Positions 17,226 through 26,450 of a stretch of DNA of 64,000 nucleotides are shown in pieces; positions within the stretch are counted from its first letter, which is position 1; every line of letters begins with the position of its first letter. A program made the position numbers and the translations under genes. This stretch comes from JANRLJ01 sp033762735. Lineage in GTDB: Bacteria; Chloroflexota; Anaerolineae; Aggregatilineales; Phototrophicaceae. The stretch spans positions 1 to 64,000 of the forward strand of contig JANRLJ010000007.1 of NCBI GenBank assembly GCA_033762735.1, in the 5' to 3' direction. The notes under the pieces were generated by a model. It saw nothing but the letters and a program-made list of their open reading frames with translations. It searched no databases and had not been told where the DNA came from.

Positions 17226-18260
17226 ATGCCTGTTCTGCAATGCACCCATCTGACCAAGCGCTTTCACGAGACGAACGTCGTCAACGGCGTGAGCCTGACC
17301 GCACAGGCCGGGGAGATCGTGACGCTGCTGGGGCCGTCTGGTTGTGGCAAGACGACGACGCTGCGCCTGATCGCCGGGTTTGAATGGCCGGACGAGGGTA
17401 CGATCAGCATTCAGGGGCGCGTCGTGGCAGGCGGAAACGTGCGCGTGCCGCCGGAAGAACGGCGCATCGGCATGGTGTTTCAGGATTATGCACTGTTCCC
17501 TCATCTGGACGTGGCCGGGAATGTCGCCTTCGGCCTTAAGGGAAACCGCCGCGAGAAGGAACGTCGAGTCGGGGATATGCTGGCGCTGGTAGGTCTTGCA
17601 GGACTGGAAAAGCGTATGCCATATGCCCTTTCCGGCGGGCAGCAGCAGCGGGTGGCGCTGGCACGGGCGCTGGCTCCACAGCCGGAAGTCCTGCTGCTGG
17701 ATGAGCCGTTTTCCAACCTCGACGCGGCGCTGCGGGCACAGGTGCGCTTTGAGGTGCGCTCCATTCTCAAAGCGGCGGGAATTACCTGTATTTTTGTCAC
17801 GCACGACCAGCAGGAAGCCCTCAGCCTGTCCGATCAGGTCGCCGTGATGTTCGAAGGACGCATCGCTCAGTTTGGGTCGCCGCATGACCTCTACAGCCGC
17901 CCAATCAGCCGCGATGTAGCACAATTTCTCGGTGAAGCCAATTTTCTCTCCGCTACCGCACATGGAAATGACGCAACCAGCAGTCTGGGCACTGTTCCGC
18001 TGACTAGGCCTGCATCGGGTCTGGTCGATCTGCTGCTCAGGCCGGAAATGCTGCGCCTCAATAACCCTGCCGTGCCCAACGCAACAGTCGAATGGACCGA
18101 GTATTACGGCCATGACCAGCGTGTCGGCCTTCGATTGAAGGATGGACAGTCGTTGGTGGCACGGGTTGCTTTTGACCGCCTTTATGGCATAGGCCAGCCT
18201 GTTCACGTCAGCATTCAGGGTGCAGCGGTGGCCTTTGAGAGAGCAACCAGAACAAACTGA
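17226..18260 (+). CDS. Iron ABC transporter ATP-binding protein
   Basis: 344 residues. Walker A GPSGCGKT (36-43), Q-loop FQDYALFPHL, signature LSGGQQQRVALARAL (135-149), Walker B LLLDE (156-160) and switch His in VTHDQQEAL. A C-terminal TOBE-like region (about 240-340) follows, the usual regulatory part of FbpC/PotA-type ATPases. It powers the permease encoded just upstream. Likely ferric iron import. Confidence 0.93.
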   Translation: MPVLQCTHLTKRFHETNVVNGVSLTAQAGEIVTLLGPSGCGKTTTLRLIAGFEWPDEGTISIQGRVVAGGNVRVPPEERRIGMVFQDYALFPHLDVAGNVAFGLKGNRREKERRVGDMLALVGLAGLEKRMPYALSGGQQQRVALARALAPQPEVLLLDEPFSNLDAALRAQVRFEVRSILKAAGITCIFVTHDQQEALSLSDQVAVMFEGRIAQFGSPHDLYSRPISRDVAQFLGEANFLSATAHGNDATSSLGTVPLTRPASGLVDLLLRPEMLRLNNPAVPNATVEWTEYYGHDQRVGLRLKDGQSLVARVAFDRLYGIGQPVHVSIQGAAVAFERATRTN

Positions 18261-18374
18261 AGAATTGTCAAAGTTTCAGATTTTTTCCAACATTCAGTTC
18301 GTCGTGAGGGGACACGGGTGTTATAATACCTGAACAGGCCGAACAGGTTTTTATGACGGAAAAAGTCCCCGGTT

Positions 18375-19016
18375 ATGATTGACGAAACCACCCCGATTAC
18401 GGAGAAATTCAAGCCCGCTGAGGAGATGGTGATCTCCGACCTGGAAACGCTCAAAGTGCTGGCGGATCCGATGCGGATAAACATTCTCGAATACCTGAGC
18501 AAACCCGGCACAGTCAAGCAGGTGGCCGAAAAGCTCAATAAACCCCCCACCAAACTCTACTATCACTTTAATCTGCTGGAGAAGCACGGGCTGATCCAGA
18601 TGGTGGAAACGCGCATCGTGTCGGGCATTATCGAAAAGCATTATCAGATCGCCGCGCGAATGTTCCGGCTGGAAAAAGGGCTGCTGTCGCCGGGAAACGC
18701 CGGGTTTGATGAAGGCCTTGAGGTGACGCTGGCGGGTTTGTTCGGCGATACCCGCAACGACATCTATGACAGCCTCGCTGCCGGGGTCATCCAGACCGGG
18801 CCGGATGCGCCGGATTACCGCCGATTGCTGATGACACAGGCACGGCTCAACCTCACACCGGAACAGGCACGCTCCTTCTACGAACGTCTGCTGAGTCTGC
18901 TGCAGGAATATGACGTGGATGACAGCGAGGTGCTGGACGGAACAGGGCCTTACAAAGTGCTGCTGATGCTGCATCCGACCAGCCGCAACGGACTGGAAGA
19001 CAGCGACGAGGAATAG
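18375..19016 (+). CDS. ArsR-type winged-helix transcriptional regulator
   Basis: 213 residues. The first 90 form a winged helix: LKVLADPMRINILEYL, then VKQVAEKLNKPPTKLYYHFNLLEKHGLI, an ArsR/HTH_20 pattern. No metal-binding CxC motif is visible, so it is not a typical metal sensor. The C-terminal half (about 100-200) has no recognised ligand domain. A TATAAT at 18322-18327 may be its promoter. It follows the iron transporter in the same direction after 114 bp and may control it, but this is only positional. A strong terminator follows at 19189. Confidence 0.82.
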   Translation: MIDETTPITEKFKPAEEMVISDLETLKVLADPMRINILEYLSKPGTVKQVAEKLNKPPTKLYYHFNLLEKHGLIQMVETRIVSGIIEKHYQIAARMFRLEKGLLSPGNAGFDEGLEVTLAGLFGDTRNDIYDSLAAGVIQTGPDAPDYRRLLMTQARLNLTPEQARSFYERLLSLLQEYDVDDSEVLDGTGPYKVLLMLHPTSRNGLEDSDEE

Positions 19017-19080
19017 AGAAGTACTGAGTACCAAGTAGCGAGTGTTGAATCTGCTGCTTGGCAACAGGCCAAATACGAGG

Positions 19081-19158
19081 GGAGTGGTGAAAATCAGGGA
19101 GATGTACGGGCGTAGCGCGCTACGCCCCTGCCATGATGTCCTCAAAATTCACCACTCC
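19081..19158. repeat. MITE-like palindromic element with 11-bp terminal inverted repeats
   Basis: Outer ends GGAGTGGTGAA (19081-19091) and TTCACCACTCC (19148-19158) are exact reverse complements. The centre holds GGGCGTAGCGCGCTACGCCC (19108-19127), the family core also seen at 40858, 53097 and 59377. The whole 78-bp unit looks like a non-autonomous mobile repeat. A GTACTGAGTACC repeat (19021-19045) lies just before it. Confidence 0.65.
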
Positions 19159-19188
19159 TAATACGAGTTCCCTCTTAAGATGAAAGCG

Positions 19189-19221
19189 AAACGCCGGGTA
19201 AACTACTCCCGGCGTTTTTTT
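19189..19221 (+). terminator. Rho-independent terminator
   Basis: AACGCCGGG and CCCGGCGTT pair around TAAACTACT and are followed by T6. It ends the ArsR-type gene transcript, 170 bp downstream. Confidence 0.85.
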
Positions 19222-19295
19222 GTTCGTAATTGCGTTTAAATGCAGAAGCGTGAAATGGCTCTGCTAGAGATACAGCGTACCCTGTACCTGATGAC

Positions 19296-20843
19296 CTAAG
19301 AACCACCCGGCGGTGTTGGCGGCAGTTGTGGCGATTGCGTTGCGGTAACAGCCGGGTTCGCACTGGTGGAAGAAGCACGGGTCGGCGCGGGGGGAATGGT
19401 CGGCGCAGCCCCACCGCTGCCGGGCGCTTCCTCGGTTTCCTCAATCGGCTGAATGGGGTTCACCGCAGGCGCATTCTGCTGCACAGCTTCCTGATCGGCG
19501 GCGCAGCGGAAGCCCTGCGAGAGCAGTGTGCTGTCCGGTGCGATGTCCTGTCGATGTACCGAGCGCAGGAAGAACGGCAGGGTGTCCCACGAGCCGCCGC
19601 GCTTGACGCGAGTCGTGCCCGAAGGCGGTCCCTGGGGATTGGGCGCGGTCGACGCGGGCTGGGTGTAGTAGGTGGCCTGATAGAAGTCCTGCACCCACTC
19701 AGCCACGTTGCCGGCCATGTCAAAAGCGCCGAATTCACTCGAATTCTCGAAACTGCCGACGGCCACCGGGCCAGCATCCGCTGTGGTGGGCAGGCGGTAG
19801 CGAGCGCGGGTTTCATCCCACTGATTGCCCCAGGGATAGAGGAAGTTATTCACCCCCCGCGCCGCGCGTTCCCACTCGGCCTCGGTTGGCAGGCGGCGGC
19901 CAATGGCCTGGCAGTAAGACTGGGCACCGTACCAGGTCACACCCGCGACCGGGAATTCCTGAAAAATATCGCGCACCGTGTAGTTGGCGCTGTCGAAGGT
20001 GACGTAAGCGAACTGATTTTCCACCGTCGTATCGATGCACTTGCGCCCGCCGCAGCCAGTCAGGTGGCCGCCCGGCCCCAGTGAATTGAGGAAGGCCACA
20101 TACTGCGCGTTGGTCACTTCGTACTGTTCGATAAAGAAACTGTCCACCGTTGCGTTATGCACCGGGATCGAGTCCTGCCCATAGGATTCCTGGCAGTCCG
20201 CGCCGCCGTCACGCTCGCGGCATTCGCGCACGGCGATGGCGATTTCCTGTGGGCTGGTGCCCATCGGGAAGGTGCCGCCTGTCACCGGAACCAGTGTTGT
20301 CGGGAGGAGTCCCGGCGGCAGATCAGCCGCACCTGCGGTGGTCACTCCGGGCGTATCGTTTGCCGCATTGGCTTCGCTGGTAGTTTCGGCTGGTGGCAAG
20401 CCGCCTGAACCGCCGCTGGTGGTATTCCCGCCTGTCTGTGCGGGTGGATTGCTGGCGGCTGTTGTGGCGGTGGGTGCAGCAGTTTCAGTTGGCTCAAGCA
20501 GTGCCGGGTCGGTGGTGGGGGTGGGCGTGGGTGGCTGTAACACGGCAGGGCTGGCGGGTTCTTCCGTCGGGGGCGGCGTATTGGTGGGCAGTGCTTCAAA
20601 CGTCTGCCGCACAGCCAGATCGACCGTCGCCTGAACATTTTGTGTTGGGGCGAGGGTGGGGGTGATGTTGGAGGCGACTTCGAGACCCGCGCCGTCAAGG
20701 TTCAGGATTCCGACGGTCAGCAGTGCCAGCACCACGACCGCCGAGCAGGCAAAGCCCAGGGTAATGCCGATAATCATCCACTGCCAGACGGCGCTGCTGC
20801 CGCGCCTGCTGCCAACTCTGCCATAATTGGGTGGTCTACCCAT
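19296..20843 (-). CDS. Membrane-anchored formylglycine-generating-enzyme-like protein
   Basis: 515 residues: a cytosolic Arg-rich start, one membrane segment (about 22-44), a long Thr/Pro/Ser/Gly-rich linker (about 55-180), an FGE/SUMF1-like domain (about 182-450, VPVTGGTFPMGTSP, VTWYGAQSYCQAIGRRLPTEAEWE, YPWGNQWD, FDMAGNVAEWV, GFRCA) and a Pro-rich tail. Family members oxidise a Cys in sulfatases or modify other substrates; many bacterial ones only bind ligands. No sulfatase gene is near. The paired active-site Cys of aerobic FGE is not clear here, so enzyme activity is uncertain. AGGGAG precedes the ATG. Confidence 0.85.
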   Translation of the reverse strand: MGRPPNYGRVGSRRGSSAVWQWMIIGITLGFACSAVVVLALLTVGILNLDGAGLEVASNITPTLAPTQNVQATVDLAVRQTFEALPTNTPPPTEEPASPAVLQPPTPTPTTDPALLEPTETAAPTATTAASNPPAQTGGNTTSGGSGGLPPAETTSEANAANDTPGVTTAGAADLPPGLLPTTLVPVTGGTFPMGTSPQEIAIAVRECRERDGGADCQESYGQDSIPVHNATVDSFFIEQYEVTNAQYVAFLNSLGPGGHLTGCGGRKCIDTTVENQFAYVTFDSANYTVRDIFQEFPVAGVTWYGAQSYCQAIGRRLPTEAEWERAARGVNNFLYPWGNQWDETRARYRLPTTADAGPVAVGSFENSSEFGAFDMAGNVAEWVQDFYQATYYTQPASTAPNPQGPPSGTTRVKRGGSWDTLPFFLRSVHRQDIAPDSTLLSQGFRCAADQEAVQQNAPAVNPIQPIEETEEAPGSGGAAPTIPPAPTRASSTSANPAVTATQSPQLPPTPPGGS

Positions 20844-20978
20844 ACGTAATTCTCCCTAGAAAATCGCAAAAAACGAGCGCCGGGTCGAAGATCGCCGCCG
20901 CGCGAGTCTTTTTTCAGCCAGTCGCTGTCAATTTCTAAACGAAAACGGGAGAGAATTCAAGTGCGTGGGGCGGGGGAC

Positions 20979-21005
20979 AAAAAAACCCTACAGGCGCGTA
21001 GGGTT
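20979..21005 (-). terminator. Rho-independent terminator for the pilin gene
   Basis: Read on the minus strand: CCCTACGCGCCTGTAGGG followed by T7. The stem lies 25 bp past the Flp pilin stop. Confidence 0.85.
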
Positions 21006-21028
21006 ATGAATGATGACGGAAAATGAGG

Positions 21029-21262
21029 TTATTGACCACTTGACCGTTGCACAGCATCCAGAATATTGCTGTACATATTGCTGATGGACGGCCCCAGGAC
21101 GAGCAGCAGAGCCATCACGACGACCCCGATAAAGACGATGATAAGTGCATATTCGACAAGCCCCTGACCAGTTTCCTGCTGGCGAGGTTCGCGCTCCGGC
21201 GTTGCAGCGTTCCACGCAATGAACGTGGTATGCAACCATGTGACGAACGCCTGGAATAACAT
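21029..21262 (-). CDS. Flp family type IVb pilin
   Basis: 77 residues. The key segment ETGQGLVEYALIIVFIG is the Flp prepilin motif: cleavage expected after the Gly of TG, leaving Gln-Gly-Leu-Val-Glu-Tyr, with the conserved Glu5 and Tyr6, then a 22-residue hydrophobic helix. ATG 21262 is preferred (GGGGGAT upstream); the frame continues to 21352. Flp pilins build tight-adherence pili, but no tad assembly genes are in this window, so it must use a machine encoded elsewhere. The 397 bp upstream (21263-21659) hold no other gene that I can support. Confidence 0.85.
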   Translation of the reverse strand: MLFQAFVTWLHTTFIAWNAATPEREPRQQETGQGLVEYALIIVFIGVVVMALLLVLGPSISNMYSNILDAVQRSSGQ

Positions 21263-21659
21263 AATGATCCCCCGGTACATACCTATGATTGCCAAGTTGA
21301 GTTGGGTTACCTTTGGTCGCGCTTGATAGGACTTCCTTCCTACACTATACAACAGGTTGAATGGAACACGAATAAAGATTTCGATGATTTCACGCCTTCA
21401 GTGTAGCACCATTTTCATGGGGATACAATAAATAATTGAAGCTAAGAACGTAAAGTTTCAATTTATTCACAGGAATTTCATAACTCCTCAAGACAGTGCA
21501 GGTTACAGATGATTGGTTTCCGCCTGATGTGGCGCTATAATAAAAATCGTCTTGACAACGTGAATGTCATAAAAACATCCATCACTGCTGAACTGAAGAT
21601 CGAAGGCGTTCACAAACGCGAACAAACAACAACAATTCTTTATCCTTCAGGGGATTCGC

Positions 21660-22676
21660 TTGGTCACCTTAAGCGGGGCGACAGTCCCAGCCAAAACCAT
21701 AAGCGGCATACGTCCTGTCAATCTGCAGACCGACCTCGCGCCGCTGGCCGATCTGATCGAACTGGTGTTTGCAGACAGCATGGACAGCGGCGGACGGGCA
21801 GCGCTGCGGGAGATGCGCGCGATCAGCAAAATGGGGCTTGGCACTCGTCTCCTCTCACGTTTAAACGAAACCACGCTGGGGATCAATCTCGGGTATGTCT
21901 GGGTTGAGAACGACCGTCTGATCGGCAACGTCTCGGTGTACGCTGCGCACTGGCCGTCAAACCTGGGCAGCGCGTGGATTATCGCGAACGTTGGCGTCCA
22001 TCCCGATTTTCAGGGGCGGGGGATTGCGCGGCGGCTGATGATCGAGTCCATGCGCATGATCCAGCGGCGCGGCGGCACAGCGGCCATCCTCCAGGTAGAT
22101 ATGGAAAACCACGTCGCGCGGCATCTGTACCGTTCGCTCGGCTTTATCGAAGAACGAGGCTGGACGACGTGGCGGCGCAGCAGTTATTCACGTGTGCCGC
22201 TGCTGCCGGATGGCTCCGAGGCCTTCATCACGCACCGCCGCCGGGGTGAATGGCAGGACGAAATGCGCCTGGCCGCGCTGACCCGCCAGGAGGAACGCGG
22301 CGGAATCGGCTGGCTGCGACCGCTGCATGAGCGCTATTTCCGCAAATCGCCGTTAAGCCTGCTGAACGATTGGGCCAGCCTGCGCGGTGTTGAGAGGCTT
22401 GTCGTCCGTGCCGGAAACCCGGAACGGCTGGTCGCGTCTCTGTGGGTGGAGAGCGGTTTTGCCATGCGCACGCTGCTGACCCTGCTGGTCGATCCTCAGG
22501 TTCAGGGCACAGTGGATGAAGCTCTGCTCAACACCGCCGTGCGGCGCTTCGGGCGCAGTCCCCTGAGCATTGAACACCCTTCAGAGGACATGGCTGCCAA
22601 TGAATTATTTGAACGCTATCGTTTTGTGCGGCAGCGCAGCGTGATGCACATGCGCTGGGATGCTGCCGGAAGTTGA
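21660..22676 (+). CDS. GNAT N-acetyltransferase
   Basis: 338 residues. The central GNAT core has VGVHPDFQGRGIARRLMIES (acetyl-CoA loop QGRGIA) and later AARHLYRSLGFIEERG (here VARHLYRSLGF). The last 150 residues form a second, poorly conserved alpha/beta part that may be a degenerate GNAT. Start is TTG at 21660 with CAGGGGA upstream; no ATG fits better. Substrate unknown. Ends 100 bp before the CNNM gene. Confidence 0.8.
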   Translation: MVTLSGATVPAKTISGIRPVNLQTDLAPLADLIELVFADSMDSGGRAALREMRAISKMGLGTRLLSRLNETTLGINLGYVWVENDRLIGNVSVYAAHWPSNLGSAWIIANVGVHPDFQGRGIARRLMIESMRMIQRRGGTAAILQVDMENHVARHLYRSLGFIEERGWTTWRRSSYSRVPLLPDGSEAFITHRRRGEWQDEMRLAALTRQEERGGIGWLRPLHERYFRKSPLSLLNDWASLRGVERLVVRAGNPERLVASLWVESGFAMRTLLTLLVDPQVQGTVDEALLNTAVRRFGRSPLSIEHPSEDMAANELFERYRFVRQRSVMHMRWDAAGS

Positions 22677-22776
22677 TATTATTCGCTTTAGACCCCTCAC
22701 CTTCGCCTGCGTGCTGCCCGATGGCCGCCTCGATGCCCCACTGCTTTCCTTTGAGCGAGGATAAGGATTTCCCTGT

Positions 22777-24114
22777 ATGGAATTTGTGATTATCCTGTTT
22801 TTGATTCTGCTGAACGGGGTGCTGGCGATGTCTGAAATCGCCATCGTGTCCTCCCGCAAGGTGCGCTTGCAGCAGCAGGCGGAAGAAGGCAAGGCCAGCG
22901 CCCAGACCGCCCTCGACCTCGCCAACAATCCAAACCGCTTTCTTTCCACCGTACAGATCGGGATTTCGCTGATCGGGGTTTTGCAGGGCGCATTTGCTGG
23001 AACCGCGCTGGCGGATGATGTCGCCAGTGTGATCGGGCGCGTCGAACCACTGCGCCCCTACAGCCAGCAGATCGGCTTCACGCTGATTGTGCTTGTCACA
23101 ACCTATCTCTCGCTGATCTTTGGCGAACTCGTGCCTAAGCGGCTGGGGATTCAATCCCCTGAATCGGTGGCGCGGATGGTGGCCGTTCCCATGCGGACGC
23201 TCTCCCGCCTGACCTATCCGCTGGTCTGGCTCCTGAGCATTTCGACGGAGCTGGTGCTTCGTCTGCTCGGCGCAAAGGAATCGCAGGAGGCGCACGTCAC
23301 CGAGGAAGAAATCAATGTGATGCTGGCGCAGGGGGCGGAAGCCGGTTTCTTCGAGAAAGCCGAACAGGAGATGGTCGCCAGTGTGTTTCGCCTGGGTGAT
23401 CTGCGGGCTTCGGCCTTGATGACCCCGCGCACCGATATGTTCTATTTTGAAGTCGGGGAAGCCAAAGAGAGTATTCAGGCCAAGCTGGAACAGAGCGATT
23501 ATTCACGCTTCCCGGTGTGCGAGGGTGGGCTGGATCATGTCCTGGGCATTATCAGCACCAAAGACCTGCTGCGGCAGCTCCTCAGCGGGCAGCCGATTGA
23601 TCTGCGCGCCTATCTGATGCCCGTGCCCTTCATCCCTGAAACAGCGACAGGCGCGGATGTGCTGGAAGCGCTGCGCGGGCAGGAAAGCCAACTGGCGCTG
23701 GTCATCGGGGAATATGGCAGCGTGGAGGGGGTGGTCACGGTCAATGACATTCTGGAAGCCATCGTCGGCACACTTGATGATGAACCGGAAGCGGTGCAGC
23801 GGGCAGATGGGTCGTGGCTGGTGGATGGCATGATTCCGGTCGAGGAGTTCAAGGATCTGGTCGAGATCAAGGACGATCTCCCCGGCGAGGATGAGAACCT
23901 GTTCCAGACGCTCGCGGGCTTCATCATGGCGCAGCAGGGCAAGGTGCCGCGCGTCTCTGACCATTTCGAGTGGAACGGATTCTACTTCGAGGTGGTCGAT
24001 ATGGACGGCAACCGCGTCGATAAGGTGCTGGTGCAGCACCGCCCGAAGGAACCGGATGAGAAATATCGCACGGGCGAAATCAGGCCGATCAGGGATGACG
24101 CACCGCGCCCATAA
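22777..24114 (+). CDS. CNNM/CBS-domain hemolysin-family transporter
   Basis: 445 residues. N-terminal DUF21/CNNM region (about 1-190) with three or four membrane segments and the SEIAIVSSRKVRL start typical of the family. Then two CBS domains (about 210-330: MTPRTDMFYF, GIISTKDLL, VVTVNDILEAIVG) and a C-terminal CorC_HlyC FAD-like domain (about 345-430, VDGMIPVEEF, GFIMAQQGKVPRV). The family is linked to Mg or Co efflux; the hemolysin name is historical. Single gene before a two-component system. Confidence 0.92.
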   Translation: MEFVIILFLILLNGVLAMSEIAIVSSRKVRLQQQAEEGKASAQTALDLANNPNRFLSTVQIGISLIGVLQGAFAGTALADDVASVIGRVEPLRPYSQQIGFTLIVLVTTYLSLIFGELVPKRLGIQSPESVARMVAVPMRTLSRLTYPLVWLLSISTELVLRLLGAKESQEAHVTEEEINVMLAQGAEAGFFEKAEQEMVASVFRLGDLRASALMTPRTDMFYFEVGEAKESIQAKLEQSDYSRFPVCEGGLDHVLGIISTKDLLRQLLSGQPIDLRAYLMPVPFIPETATGADVLEALRGQESQLALVIGEYGSVEGVVTVNDILEAIVGTLDDEPEAVQRADGSWLVDGMIPVEEFKDLVEIKDDLPGEDENLFQTLAGFIMAQQGKVPRVSDHFEWNGFYFEVVDMDGNRVDKVLVQHRPKEPDEKYRTGEIRPIRDDAPRP

Positions 24115-24230
24115 TGGCACGTAACGTGGGTGTAAATCGTGTGTAAAATTTGTGTGTGTCAAGGCTGACCGTACTGGTTACGATGTTAGAATATGCGCAG
24201 TAATTCCAGAATTCCGTGAGTGACGCCATC

Positions 24231-24923
24231 ATGTCCGAAACCATTCTCATCATCGACGACGAACAGCGCATTATCGACCTGGCACAGATGTATCTCGAAC
24301 AGGAAGGCTATAAAGTCACCAGTTCGACGGACGGTGCGCTTGCTTATAAGCGTATTGTGGACGAACGCCCCGGTCTGATCGTGCTCGATCTGATGCTGCC
24401 GGGGATGGATGGCTGGGAAATCTGCCGCCGCGTTCGGGCAGACTCGGACGTGCCGATTATTATGCTGACCGCCCGTAGTGACGATATCGATAAGATCGTC
24501 GGGCTGGAGTTGGGCGCGGACGATTACCTGACGAAGCCTTTTAACCCCCGCGAGCTGGTCGCCCGCATCAAGGCCATTCTGCGCCGCAGCCCGAATGTCG
24601 AACGGCGTACCCCCACACCCAACAGCAGCGGCGTAATTACGATTCACAACCTCGTGATTGACCCTGACCGCCGCACCGCAAAGGTCGAGGGTCGTGCCGT
24701 TGATCTGCGCATGAAGGAATTCGATCTGCTGCTGACGCTGGCGAAAGACCCCGGCCTGGTCTACAGCCGTGAAAAGCTGCTGGAAATTGTATGGGGCTAC
24801 GACTTCGCCGGGGAGACGCGCACGGTGGATGTACATATCGCGCACCTGCGGCACAAGCTGGCCGGGATGCGCGCCTCGATTGAAACCGTGTGGGGCGTGG
24901 GCTATAAGCTGGAAGGGGAATAA
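24231..24923 (+). CDS. OmpR/PhoB-type response regulator
   Basis: 230 residues. Receiver domain (1-118) with acidic Asp10, phosphorylated Asp53 in VLDLMLPGMDG, Thr80 and Lys102 in TKPFNPREL. A C-terminal winged helix (about 135-228, RTVDVHIAHLRHKL) binds DNA. ATG 24231 is preferred over GTG 24216. The partner histidine kinase starts 10 bp downstream, so the two are co-transcribed. Confidence 0.95.
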   Translation: MSETILIIDDEQRIIDLAQMYLEQEGYKVTSSTDGALAYKRIVDERPGLIVLDLMLPGMDGWEICRRVRADSDVPIIMLTARSDDIDKIVGLELGADDYLTKPFNPRELVARIKAILRRSPNVERRTPTPNSSGVITIHNLVIDPDRRTAKVEGRAVDLRMKEFDLLLTLAKDPGLVYSREKLLEIVWGYDFAGETRTVDVHIAHLRHKLAGMRASIETVWGVGYKLEGE

Positions 24924-24932
24924 CGCTGTGCC

Positions 24933-26381
24933 ATGTCCCTGAGAAGTCGCCTGCTTGCCTCCTATTTTCTGCTGCTGACGGTCACGCTCAGTGTGATCGC
25001 GTTTGCGCTGTTCCTGTTCCTCAACGCACAGCCGGAACCCCGCTTCACCAGTTATCTGCGCCTGTCCTCAGTGGGGCAGGGGTTAAATCTGGTGGACGTG
25101 CTGACGGAGCCGCGCCCCACCGAGTCGCTGAGCGAATTTGCCGAAAGTGCCAGTGTGCGCGTGATGGCGCTGACCGTCAACGAAAATCAGTTTGAAATCG
25201 CCTTCGACAGCGCGGGCGATTTTACCAATGGTTCCTCGATTGAACTGGGCATCGACACCAGCTATACCAACAGCCGCGCTGGTCAAGCCCGCATGGGGAG
25301 AGGACAGCGCGTCTACGGGAATTTTTATGAGGATGAGCAGGAATGGCTGTATGCGGCGGTCATCAGCCCCGACCGTGCGCAGCGTGGAATCTGGCTGCTG
25401 GTGGCAGAGCCTCGTCCCACGCAATCGCTGCCCAACACGCTCCAGCAGTTCGGCGCGACGCTGGGCATACCGCTGGTACAGTCAGCGCTCGCGGGCATGC
25501 TGGCCGCGGTGGTCATGGCCGCGCTGATTACGCGCACGATTGCCCGCCCGCTGCAAGCGCTCAGCAACGCGGCGACTTCGGTAGCGCAGGGGCATTTTGA
25601 TGAGCTGGTGCCCGTCTCTGGTCCAACCGAGATTCGAGCAGTGGCGGAGGCCTTCAACCGTATGAGCGGTGAAGTTCGCGCCTCGCAGCAGGCACAGCGC
25701 GACTTTCTCGCCAATGTCTCGCATGATCTGAAAACGCCGCTCACGTCCATCCAGGGCTATTCACAGGCCATCATGGACGGCGCGACCAAAGACCCGGCTC
25801 ATGCGGCGGAAATCATCCATGATGAGGCTGCACGGCTGAATCGGATGGTGATCGAACTGACCGATCTGGCGCGGATTCAATCCGGTCGGCTGTCGATGCA
25901 GATGGTGGCGCTTGATCTGGGGCAGATCACGCAGCGGGTGGCGAAAAAGCTGGAAGTCGTCGCGCAGAAGAAAGGCATTGTACTGGATGTCCATGCGCCC
26001 TCGCTGCCTGACATTGCGGGAGATGGCGACCGTCTGGTGCAGGTGCTGCATAACCTGATCGACAACGCGATCAAATACACGCCGAGTGGTGGCAAAGTGC
26101 AGGTGCGGGCACAGGTGGGGCATAACGGGGTTGAGGTGATTGTCGCGGATACCGGGATGGGCATTCCCGAAGCCGATCTGCCGCGCGTTTTCGAGCGTTT
26201 TTATCAGGTGGATAAGGCACGCGGCCCTGCTCGTGGCACCGGGCTGGGGCTGGCGATTGTGCGCGAGATCGTTCAGGCGCATGGCGGTCGCATCCGTGTG
26301 CAGAGCCAGGCCGAGCAGGGAACGACCTTTACCGTGTGGCTGCCCTCGCCTAACGTGAGCACGGTCGCACGTGGGCGGTAG
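24933..26381 (+). CDS. Membrane sensor histidine kinase
   Basis: 482 residues. Two membrane segments (about 9-30 and 178-202) enclose an extracellular sensor of 145 residues with no known fold. Then HAMP (about 203-250), HisKA with phosphorylated His264 in ANVSHDLKTPLTSIQGYS, and an ATPase domain with N-box HNLIDNAIKY (373-381), DTGMGIP (406-412) and GTGLGL (435-440). It should phosphorylate the response regulator encoded just upstream. Signal unknown. Confidence 0.95.
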   Translation: MSLRSRLLASYFLLLTVTLSVIAFALFLFLNAQPEPRFTSYLRLSSVGQGLNLVDVLTEPRPTESLSEFAESASVRVMALTVNENQFEIAFDSAGDFTNGSSIELGIDTSYTNSRAGQARMGRGQRVYGNFYEDEQEWLYAAVISPDRAQRGIWLLVAEPRPTQSLPNTLQQFGATLGIPLVQSALAGMLAAVVMAALITRTIARPLQALSNAATSVAQGHFDELVPVSGPTEIRAVAEAFNRMSGEVRASQQAQRDFLANVSHDLKTPLTSIQGYSQAIMDGATKDPAHAAEIIHDEAARLNRMVIELTDLARIQSGRLSMQMVALDLGQITQRVAKKLEVVAQKKGIVLDVHAPSLPDIAGDGDRLVQVLHNLIDNAIKYTPSGGKVQVRAQVGHNGVEVIVADTGMGIPEADLPRVFERFYQVDKARGPARGTGLGLAIVREIVQAHGGRIRVQSQAEQGTTFTVWLPSPNVSTVARGR

Positions 26382-26405
26382 AGGAAAAAGTAGAATTCGA
26401 GTGTT

Positions 26406-26429
26406 GGACACGGCATGCCGTGTCCCTAC
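26406..26429. repeat. Palindromic repeat GGACACGGCATGCCGTGTCC
   Basis: A 20-bp perfect palindrome plus CTAC, between the histidine kinase and the convergent TIR-DarT gene. A near copy is at 62894-62918. Confidence 0.6.
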
Positions 26430-26450
26430 AAGTTTCGCGTAAGCGGTAGG

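Noticed and set aside
16659..18206. 515-codon frame opposite the ABC permease and ATPase
   Set aside because: Both genes on the plus strand have complete motifs; the reverse frame is Gln/His/Arg-rich and without family pattern.
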